Origin: Pyrenophora tritici-repentis
Lineage: Eukaryota; Ascomycota; Dothideomycetes; Pleosporales; Pleosporaceae
Direction of reading: 5' to 3'
Length of the DNA: 64,000 nt
Assembly: GCF_003171515.1 (NCBI RefSeq)
Contig: NC_089390.1
Location: forward strand, 6,820,001 to 6,884,000
Shown here: positions 34,901-42,425 of the stretch, one piece after another
How the letters are laid out: each line of letters starts with the position of its first letter
Numbering within the stretch: position 1 is the stretch's first letter
The notes under the pieces: generated by a model
Databases searched by the model: none
Told to the model about the DNA's origin: nothing
What the model saw: the letters and a program-made list of their open reading frames with translations, nothing else
Made by a program: the position numbers and the translations under genes

Positions 34901-37132
34901 CTACGCCGCGCATGGGACATACTCTATGCAGAACTCACTGACACTATGTCCGACGACGCGATTCTCCAGATGGCTGTGAAGGCTGTCAACGATACTGCTG
35001 GCCCCGATGGACTAGTCCCGACGCTACTAGTCTTTGGAGCGTACCCACGAATGACTGCAGAGTCACCGCCATCCCCGTCAATGGTTAAGCGCAGCGAGGC
35101 TATTCAAAAGGCGACGAAAGCCCTACGCAAGATCACGGCAGAGCGCCAAGTTGCAGACGCCTTGAACACCCGCAATGGACCAGCCACTGCAGACATGCTC
35201 GCGCTCCCACTCCAGAGCGAAGTCTTAGTATGGAGAGAGAGTGATGGCTGGAATGGCCCGTACAAGATCGCCAGTACAGATGGCCACAACGTCACTGTTG
35301 ACATGGTCAATGGTCCAACGACATTCAGATCCACTGTCGTCAAGCCATACTACAGACCGGACCACCTTTGGAGCGACCCCGATGCGCCACACGCGCCGAA
35401 TGAGCCGCATGAGCCGGTAGCAGTACCACCGGCAGTGCAACCACGCAGGAGAGGCCGCCCTCCAGGGTCAAAGAACAAGCGGAAGGCGCACGCGTACATC
35501 ACCAAGAAGGAGCAGGACGATCTTGAGCTAGCTATCAAACTACGTAACGATGGAGTGATCACAACCTCAGGCGCCCCCTTTGAAGCGTCTGATGACCAAG
35601 AGATCAGCGACCTCGTAGGTCGTGGAGTCTTTAAATTTGAGCAATACGACGAGAGGCTACACAGCAAGATCCGGATCTTCAAGTCACGCCTAGTACGTGA
35701 GGTCAAGGGAAAGACAACCAAGCCCTATGAGAAATCCCGCCTAGTTATCCAAGGCTACCAGGACCACGGCAAGGAGACTATTCTGACGCAATCTCCAACC
35801 ATACAGCGATGTAGCCAGCGCCTGATTATGTCGCTGGCGCCCGAGATGGTACAACGCGGAATGAACATCGAGCTCCGTGACATTACGCAGGCGTATCCCC
35901 AGGCGCAGACAACCCTGAAGAGGACGATACTCGCACATCTTCCTACTGAGCTAGTCCATCGATATCCAGAAGGCACGCTACTCCATGTGATCAAGCCGCT
36001 GTATGGAATCGCTGAGGCAGGAGTCCACTGGTGGACAACGTATCACGGACACCATTGCAAGGAACTGGACATGGCAACATCGACGTACGACCCATGCCTA
36101 TTGATCACGAACAGCGACGACGCAGGCATCTTCGGCATCGTTGGCATGCAGACAGACGACACTCTCATGCTCGGGACACCAGCGTTCTCGTCACGTGAAG
36201 AGAAGAAGATCCAGAAGGCAGAGTTCAGGTCAAAGCCAAAAGCAAGGCTGACACCAGAAGTGCAGTTAGACTTCAATGGATGTACACTCACGATGGACGC
36301 CAGCAGAGTCTTGACCCTTAGGCAGAAAGGACAAGGAGGAAGGATCAGGCTTGTGAATATCAGGGCACCCGACCGCGCGCAACAGTACACCGAGCAGCGC
36401 GCCCGCGGAGCGTACATCGCATCAACATGCCAACCAGAGGCGTCATTTGACCTGTCCGTCGCTGCTCAAGCTCAGCAACCATCAGACGAGGACATCAAGG
36501 CACTCAACAAACGCCTGAAATGGCAGATGGAGAATCTTGATCGTGGCCTGCGCTACGTCACTGTCAATCTTATGGAGGCCAAGTTGATGGTCTTTGTGGA
36601 TGGCTCCTTTGCCAACAACAAGGACCTCAGCTCACAGCTAGGCTTTGTCCTTATGCTCGTCAACGAGTCTATTGACGTCAACACCTTCACAATACAGGGC
36701 AACGTGATCCACTACAGCTCTACAAAATGCAAGCGCATCACACGGAGCGTACTGGCCTCAGAGATCTACGGCATGGTCAACGGCTTTGACATAGGCATTG
36801 CAGTTGCAACCACGCTGAGGATAGTTACAGAACGACTTAGACTACCTGCAATTCCCTTGGTTATCTGTACAGACTCGTACTCTTTGTACGAGTGCCTAGT
36901 AAAGCTTGGGACGACGAAGGAAAAGCGTCTCATGATTGACATCATGGCGCTGCGCCAATCATATGAGCGTCGCGAGATCACGGAGATCCGCTGGATCAAT
37001 GGTGAAGACAATCCTGCAGACGCCTTCACCAAGGCATCGCCAAACCGCGCTCTTGAACGCTTTATTGACAGCAATAAGCTGACAGTCCGAGTAGAGGGAT
37101 GGGTGCAGAGGCCGACAAGCTTTGATGGTTGA
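31901..37132 (+). CDS. Copia gag-pol polyprotein, intact
   Basis: 1743 codons, ATG start. Order by residue: a glutamine/proline-rich N-terminal part (about 170-310), gag core (about 320-510), an RGG-rich linker (about 530-570), a CX2CX4CX4H knuckle (CFVCQKEGC, about 580), protease with DTGA (about 710), integrase with an HHCC zinc module (HRRFGHP, CHHC, about 845-885) and catalytic D, D, E blocks (VDVMY, HDAGTNF, KTERYH), reverse transcriptase (about 1240-1440) with QTDD at the catalytic site in place of the usual YVDD, and RNase H (VDGSF, SEIYG, TDSYS, NPADAFTK). Gag and pol are one frame, as in many Copia elements. No stop or frameshift is seen. The QTDD variant keeps both catalytic aspartates. 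Confidence 0.95.
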   Translation: MADNQSEISSADSAEAQNQLQNEQSEHLSDSPWAKFTAEQLMENCPYTVALKVINTALWGVPAPADANETHATTWVAKAIHDYNVSMAWDDDLFIDYKWDFEGWTKELFSKVERGTLRSLKSVLRHRGVYTGNNHARVADSLYNILGIENTLEWEPAEFRAMKFDQQSEAYQRQQSNKRQQDTQHTVYPAVQQPPQVQQLPQLQQPPQLQQPPQVPQPSQLQRPSQGEQQEQYRVRQGVQSRSQTIEPQQPLHMSGTLEGPQHRQLWEQAAQPQQGRAQLQTRPPATAYREVTPFPQQPTNRVPNRPPELPYDPYKTLPPRWSRNDRLDANTITQFSKLWDNSNKYTGNAYDLLDDKIKIFFSICWQVDIQEEQFHAVFPRILTGRAETFYIQVVERDDSFADAYMAIKNHFDHDVHHQHYYTDWTTTTFARTRTENPDKGLHEVLQILLDKLQLCQRALGKNFEGEDALRTTVINACRGVPELEMALFKPATICEGLFSDLRSAVETHLARQHTAQMVTEDQYYLDRRYNGNGRIRGGSRGGGGFRGGSRGAYRGGEQRDDNGRGFKPRWRKKCFVCQKEGCWSTNHTDEERKAARTQFFSTLYFTGTQPPKDFSVHLAEYEGIEHTSQYNQRGWREEEDCEDDDDDDVAEAYLEHQFFTEQCLADQAFLHHISGDDVYRQDAPSAPASQFLLEDRYTRSVYQGILPDTGAANVSTVGKEQYLALTREDPTVRMDTSTAGKASIKFGKGEATSSIGTAQVSTDIGTINFEVLDAPTPFLLCLADMDRLKVYFNNTTDELVQGDVHIPVIRKWGHPWFHLNKRERATVFLTETELRRLHRRFGHPAVTRLVKLLKDAGYNDFEERTLEEVTKFCHHCQLHSSAPRRFKFTLKDDHHFNYEILVDVMYLSNKPVLHVVDSSTAFQGARFLSAISAKETWQALRILWIDTYQGPPDIITHDAGTNFASTEFRAEAKIMGVTCKQVPTEAHWSIGKTERYHAPLRRAWDILYAELTDTMSDDAILQMAVKAVNDTAGPDGLVPTLLVFGAYPRMTAESPPSPSMVKRSEAIQKATKALRKITAERQVADALNTRNGPATADMLALPLQSEVLVWRESDGWNGPYKIASTDGHNVTVDMVNGPTTFRSTVVKPYYRPDHLWSDPDAPHAPNEPHEPVAVPPAVQPRRRGRPPGSKNKRKAHAYITKKEQDDLELAIKLRNDGVITTSGAPFEASDDQEISDLVGRGVFKFEQYDERLHSKIRIFKSRLVREVKGKTTKPYEKSRLVIQGYQDHGKETILTQSPTIQRCSQRLIMSLAPEMVQRGMNIELRDITQAYPQAQTTLKRTILAHLPTELVHRYPEGTLLHVIKPLYGIAEAGVHWWTTYHGHHCKELDMATSTYDPCLLITNSDDAGIFGIVGMQTDDTLMLGTPAFSSREEKKIQKAEFRSKPKARLTPEVQLDFNGCTLTMDASRVLTLRQKGQGGRIRLVNIRAPDRAQQYTEQRARGAYIASTCQPEASFDLSVAAQAQQPSDEDIKALNKRLKWQMENLDRGLRYVTVNLMEAKLMVFVDGSFANNKDLSSQLGFVLMLVNESIDVNTFTIQGNVIHYSSTKCKRITRSVLASEIYGMVNGFDIGIAVATTLRIVTERLRLPAIPLVICTDSYSLYECLVKLGTTKEKRLMIDIMALRQSYERREITEIRWINGEDNPADAFTKASPNRALERFIDSNKLTVRVEGWVQRPTSFDG

Positions 37133-37216
37133 TGCTACACACAGTTACCATCAACACATACTGTTACTACCGATACAAGCAGAGTTACTAGCTACCCAGA
37201 AAGAAAAGACTTCCAG

Positions 37217-37408
37217 TGTCGGATCGTGAGTATCGGTAGAGACGTCGGCTGCTGGACACTTCGGCCCGACTTCGGCCCACCTTGCGCAGAGCTTAGGTAT
37301 ACCTTCGTAGCAGCTGTGTTCGTAATAAATAAATCACCATCACCGAACAGAATGCATTCCTAGTTATCGTTATTTCCTTTCAGCACTAGTGCTATAGACC
37401 TTCCAACA
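37217..37408 (+). repeat. Copia 3' LTR
   Basis: 192-bp copy of the 5' LTR, followed by the ATTAT target duplication. Confidence 0.95.
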
Positions 37409-37435
37409 ATTATTATTATTATTATTATTCCATTA

Positions 37436-39275
37436 ACGTGGTTGGCAAGCGAGTCGGTCAGACAAGCGAGTCGGTCACCCCACCAACTTTTGCAACTTTA
37501 AAGCGATATATCTCAACAACACGATAATATTATTGCTAGATATTGATATAGTAGACTACTCTATATTAATAGTATTAGTGTTGCATGTGCGCGAGTTGTG
37601 CCCGGTCTCTTTGCATCTAGTGCAGCGCCTTTGAGCGCGCTGGCTGAGGCCTGATCGCGCTCCTCCTCGACGCTCTTCATGAGCAATCTGCTGGTCAGCC
37701 TCATTTTGAGCTAGTATATCCTCTCCAGTTCCTTTTATAAGTACTCCGTGCTTCTGTATACGCCTTTTAGAGCGCCGCCTACGCGCTGAGGCTGCGCTGT
37801 TAGCCTTCTCAAGACTGGAAATCCGATCGCGCATTAGCTCAGCAGAGAGCATTATCACCTCAGCGCCCTTCTTCAGCTGGTCAATTGCCTCAATAATTGA
37901 TGCTGGTGATGAGCTCTTGTGCTGGCGCACGCGCTCACGTATTAGGCTTGACTGAGCTTCAAGCTCACGCGCGTTGCTCGGCGTTTGAGCTACCCAGGGA
38001 GCCTCTGGCAGAGCTGCTGCTGGAGGAGTAGGTGTACGCAGCTGTACATCTAGCTTTGATAGAACAGCCTCTGGTTGTAGAGGAACAAGGCCTGCGCCGC
38101 GGAAGGCTGAGCAGATGTTGGCTGGCGTGAACGCTTGATCAAATGCTATCTTGAATGCTGGCAGAAACTCTAGCTTGGTGATGTGGTTGATGTGGTTGCG
38201 CATGAGGCTCTCCACCTCACGGCTGTACGCGCGCTTCAATGGCGAGAAGCAGCCAACATCAAGTGGCTGGAGTAGGTGAGATGAGTGAGGAGGCATACAG
38301 AGCGTATAGATATTGTTCTCCTTGCAGAGCTCCTGGAACGCTAGAGATTGGTGGCTCTTATGGCCATCAATAATAAGCAGGCGACGCGCGCCTATAGTAC
38401 GAGCCTGCGTGTGAGCGTTGAAGTGCTTCAGCCACTCAACTCCAAGCTCATTATTTGTCCAGCCATTGTCGCTGACTGCGATTGCCCAGTCGCGTGGGAT
38501 CTCAGCTTCCTCGTACCAGGCTGATAGGTGGTACTGGCCAGCGAAGATGAGGAACGGTGGGACTGACCAGCCAGCAGCGCTGATAGCAGCGATCAGCGTT
38601 ACCCACTCGCGATTGCCTGGCTGAAGAGTCTTCGGCCTGCCTCTCCTCTCTACTCCTGTTATAACCAGCTGCGTTGTAATCTTGCCTATCATAAAGCCAG
38701 CTTCATCAAAGTTGTATATATCCTCATCGCAGATACTAAGCTTAGCCTTTGTCTTCTCTATAAGCTCAAACTAGCTTCTAATAAGGGCTGGATTCTCACA
38801 GAGAGCTCTCTGCCTATCGTACGCTCGGTTGAAACACGTCCGAAGACTATCTGTCCGCTTGACAAAGTTGGCTGGCCACTTCTGCCTAACCTGGCCAGCG
38901 CCGCGCGCAGCCAGCAGCTTATCAGCCATATCGCGTGCAGCTGCGTAGGTAGGCGCAAACCCGCGCTGATCTAGATGAAGTATATAGCTAACAATCACCT
39001 CCTCTTCTCTCTGGGTAAGCTTCCTTGAGTTAGGCTGGCAATCGCGTCGCGCGCGCTTTCCAGCGCGCCGGTCAATTAGGGTTGATTTTGGGATATCGAA
39101 GACTGTAGCAGCGCGTCGCGTACTCTGAATTTGGGCAGAATCTATAGATAAGAGAGCAAGCTGAATATCTGCTTCATTTGAAGGCACAAGAGGAGCGCGG
39201 CGTGGAGGCATTATGTGTTGAGATAGAGTAGGTGATTAAAGTTGGTGGGGTGACCGACTCGCTTGCCAACCACGT
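37436..39275 (-). mobile_element. pogo-type DNA transposon, copy 2
   Basis: 1840 bp flanked by TA (37434-37435, 39276-39277). The outer tip ACGTGGTTGGCAAGCGAGTC differs completely from copy 1, while the inner CACCCCACCAACTTT is shared. The left arm has two tandem AAGCGAGTCGGTCA units, the right arm only one. It carries a transposase gene with one stop. Confidence 0.92.
37556..39211 (-). pseudogene. pogo transposase, copy 2, one premature stop
   Basis: One frame from the ATG at 39211 to the stop at 37556 (about 551 codons), broken by a single TAG near 38,773 where copy 1 has tryptophan in RWFKLVEETK. Domains are as in copy 1: N-terminal HTH/CENP-B-like region, DDE core ([34 protein letters not shown]) and, here uninterrupted, the C-terminal CCHC knuckle (CTRCKETGHNSRTC). 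The TGG-to-TAG change is RIP-like. Apart from that it is nearly intact, and it shows the empty site of the MITE in copy 1. Confidence 0.9.
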
Positions 39276-39277
39276 TA

Positions 39278-40095
39278 CTAAAGGCGAATAATGCTTCTAA
39301 TTGATAACCCTAACAAGTGCTATATGTGTCCCGTCACATTGTTTCTTTCCATGGCTATTGCGGATAAGGTCATCGACGGCGTTAGTGATGAAGGTGGAGA
39401 AATGTGCGTGAACTTGTTGTATTGGAGCTACGGGAGAAGGGAGAATATGTAACGGTTTGGGACTTGCCAAGACCGACTTGGGTGAGAGTTGGGTACGGCC
39501 ATCGCTACCACACTTTCTCATCACACACACCTATATAGCTGCAGTTCCTCCATAGCTACACAATGCAACGCAGTCCTCCTCCTCTCCTCACACCGTTACA
39601 GAATATCTATGGTGCGCGCACGGAGCAGCTGACTAATCAGTGCCTGGCCAATCAGAGCACGGGAAGCCTGATTCACCGTGAATACTAGTGAAGGCTCTCA
39701 CCGCGTCTCGACAGTTAGCACTAGCAGCGACATATTCTCGCTCTGCAATTATGAATGGTCTAGGTGGCTACTCCTTCCTTACAAGCAGGAGTTGTCACAC
39801 CTGCCAGTACTTCGACGAACTGGAAACAAGTCTAGAGTAATCTCGTCCTGCGTTATGAAGCCATCCGCGGTATATAGAATGATGCAGGCACAGTTAGACC
39901 GCGCTGGACACGAAGACACTTTCGCGGCGATCCTTCGGGATACCAGGAATGCTATACAACGTATAAAACGACGTAAGTATACTTGAGATATCACACTAGC
40001 GCAGCGCTGATTATATAGGTGTCGATTCTGGCGTCTCGCTAATTTTAATTGGACGCGGGCAGGGTGAGTTTGCATCTACGCTGCTAGCATCAGAA
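39278..40095. other. Spacer with weak coding-like stretch
   Basis: A plus-strand open stretch at 39678-39986 contains LPVLRRTGNKSR and AVYRMMQAQLDRAGH, which faintly recalls the C-terminal part of fungal DUF3435/FluG-type tyrosine recombinases, but no catalytic residues are seen. It could be the upstream part of the zinc-finger relic that follows. Nothing else is supported. Confidence 0.3.
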
Positions 40096-41094
40096 TTGGT
40101 CCCCGCCTCCCATATGCTTTGGGAGGCGAGAACATTCCACACATCCGTAAACTGCCTTAAGTCTCCCTATCTACTACCGCCTGTGTTAGATATCCAACTT
40201 AAATATGACATAACGCGTTCGATTATTATCTCTTATCTATATAGGGCATATGCCCTATATAGTACAATCCTCGATATCTTATGGCCATTTGTTAGGGCCG
40301 CTGCACCTAAAGCGCATAAGCCATTTTATCCAGATGCTTCGCCTGATGCATTAGGGAGCTGTCCTTGGTGTGGAGTTCAACTTAAACGGTAAGCGTTCTG
40401 CATAGCTGTGTATCTGCACGCTCCTGAGGTTATGCTTATTGCAATTAGTATCCCAATGAAGTCCCACCTGCTCAAATGTTCGCAGAAAAGCAAGAACTAC
40501 GAGATGGAAAAGAGACTCACTGCTGGTCTGCAACAGAAGTACTGGAGCTGCAAGTGGGGTTCATGCACTTCTGGCCAAATCGATCATGCGGAGGCGGTGG
40601 CAACCCATATGAGCGACCACCTCCCGACGGGCTGTATCTCATGTCAATAGGATTCATGCAAATTTCAAGCCGATTGCGTGGTTGAAATTCATGCACATCT
40701 TGCCACAAGTCACGACGTGTATACCCAGATGACGATACCAACACGGGCTAGGTTTTGTGTTGAGTGTGGGCTCTGGCTTCTAAGTGACCTTGACTGGGGT
40801 AGGCATTGCACAAAGCACACCAACAATCCCGACATTATTTACGGCCCCATCATTTCAGAAGGCATACTTGCAGCGCCACGTCGGTGTCCGTACTGTATGG
40901 CGCAGGGTCGTTTCGTGCAAATGGAAAATGCTGGCCATTATGCCGAGCACATCGAGGATCACATCAACAAGCAGGTGGATAATAGCAGTGGGCAGGGCGT
41001 CCAATGCCCTCATCATTCGTGCCCAAAGAGGGACTTTAGTAAGAAGGAATTGCGGGATCACTTCGATGTAGTTCATGGCATTATGCTCTCGTAG
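40096..41094 (+). pseudogene. C2H2-type zinc-finger protein relic
   Basis: A frame containing SCPWCGVQLKR, a probable 61-bp intron (GTAAGC at about 40,391 to TTAG at about 40,451), then WSCKWGSCTS, a TAG near 40,648, CKFQADCVVEIHAHLATSH, RFCVECGLWL, RRCPYCMAQGRF with HYAEHIEDHI, and CPHHSCPKRDFSKKELRDHFDVVH. The repeated C-x-C...H-x-H pairs and the final ELRDHFDVVHGI resemble the zinc-finger tails found on fungal FluG/DUF3435-type proteins. The single stop and the unclear N-terminus make a functional gene unlikely. I cannot tell whether it is a tail of a recombinase-like gene or a separate regulator. Confidence 0.5.
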
Positions 41095-41114
41095 GTTGAA
41101 TAGATGTTTGTTAC

Positions 41115-41303
41115 TGTTGGTAGGCCTTGTACGATCGTACGGGGTGAATAACAACAACGAGGTTCTTCTAGTGACTGGTATTGGTATTTATTCTCTACGA
41201 TCATAGGTGCTACGAAGGTATACCTAAGCTCAGCGCAAGTTGGGCCGAAGTCGGGCCGAAGTGTCAAGCAGCCGACGTCTCTACCGATACTCACGATCCG
41301 ACA
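41115..41303 (-). mobile_element. Solo Copia LTR, 189 bp
   Basis: On the minus strand it reads TGTCGGATCGTGAGTATCGG to CCTACCAACA, related to the 192-bp LTRs of the intact Copia. Exact 5-bp duplication GTTAC at 41110-41114 and 41304-41308. It is the product of LTR-LTR recombination. Confidence 0.9.
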
Positions 41304-41308
41304 GTTAC

Positions 41309-42425
41309 ACACTGTATGCGTAAGGCCTAAGAAGACATAAAGTATATTGAAGTAATTAACGACGAAAAGGGTCCTACTAAACAAGCGACGGCGAACACGA
41401 AACAGCTAAAAGGATCGCGCTCCAGCGACTCTTTGCGGGCCGCCTCAGCGCGGTGCTGTCGCACGTAGTCCAACACCCAGACTCCGCAACAATCAATCGA
41501 TTGACATGATTGATTCCTATATAGGTTAAAGAATTACTTCATTAGGCAGCCTTTAACCTAGATAGGAATCAATCATGCCGATCCGATTGATTGTTGCGGA
41601 GTCTGCCAACACCTGCATGTGTAGCATCGCGGGAGAGCTGCGCGTGTATCTGGTCGTGCAAGCTGCTTCGTGGAACGAACGCCTTGACTGGCTCAATCAC
41701 AGCGTGTGCGATGTGGCCTGCAAATTCAGCGCGGGCTGCTGCTGTAGAGTCTGCGCATTGTGAGCTCTAGGGTTGAGGATGCACTCACTAATGGTGAGGC
41801 CGACAAAGTTACCCTGAAGGACCGTTGCTCCGCTCGTAGCGTGGATCCATCGTGCCGAGACCCTACTGTAATCAGTCCACTTTCCCCTGTGCCCCTATTA
41901 GCTTTCGGCCTACAAAGCCGCTGACCAACCTTTTACGTGTGAAACGACGAGCTTTGCTCCTGCACAAGACCCGCCGTGTCCTCTTTCTTTCTTACCAACC
42001 CCCCTCCCCTGTTTCGAATACGCAGATGGAGTTAGACTGGGGAAGAGATTTTCTAATTGACGTGTTGATGCCCCCACTACTGTGTTCTTTCGGAGTTTCG
42101 CGTTAAGAAAATGTTTAGAAAGACGGGACTAGACTGGCTGTTGCAAGGCACGTGAATGTGGGTAGTTTTGCAATATGGTACTGATTAGTGAAAAAAGGAG
42201 TGGGAGGGGATGGATGAGTCGGGTACCGGGGCTGCGGTGACGTGCGAGTGTAGAAGAGATTGTGAACACATATCGAAGATGATAAAGCTGATAAGGGATT
42301 GGAAACCATAAGTCTGATTCTGATTCTGCAATGTAACCGTATAATAGATATCTATGTTCGTGTATTATGCCTAGCGTTACTCGTATACCACCTGCCAGCT
42401 CTGTATCCCCCTTACACCATTGTGG
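41309..42425. other. Spacer with decayed minus-strand coding-like sequence and a MITE
   Basis: Around 41,340-41,830 the minus strand has coding-like phrases (AARAEFAGHIAHAVIEPVKA and similar) with stops, interrupted by the MITE at 41,478; I do not recognise the family. From about 41,850 the sequence begins to resemble the 3' flank of the second regulator pair near 55,515, so the tandem duplication may extend this far. Confidence 0.4.
41478..41605. mobile_element. hAT-type MITE, family 2, 128 bp
   Basis: Ends CAGACTCCGCAACAATCAAT and ATTGATTGTTGCGGAGTCTG; the arms match for about 40 bp with a few differences. Exact 8-bp duplication CCAACACC (41470-41477, 41606-41613). Related to the element in Gypsy at 17,771. 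Confidence 0.93.

Larger units (their letters stand above)
31380..37408 (+). mobile_element. Complete Ty1/Copia retrotransposon
   Basis: 6029 bp with 192-bp LTRs (31380-31571 and 37217-37408, TGTCGGATCG...CTTCCAACA) that appear identical. The 5-bp duplication ATTAT is exact on both sides. A 329-bp leader precedes one long gag-pol ORF. Identical LTRs and an open ORF indicate a very recent insertion and a potentially autonomous copy. It landed in an ATT-rich tract next to pogo copy 2. Confidence 0.97.

Noticed and set aside
37411..37432. ATT trinucleotide run between the Copia and pogo copy 2
   Set aside because: A simple microsatellite; the Copia target duplication ATTAT lies in it, but nothing more is implied.
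41575..41763. Short ORF spanning the end of the MITE at 41,478
   Set aside because: It starts within the MITE arm and continues into decayed sequence; no family match and no plausible start.
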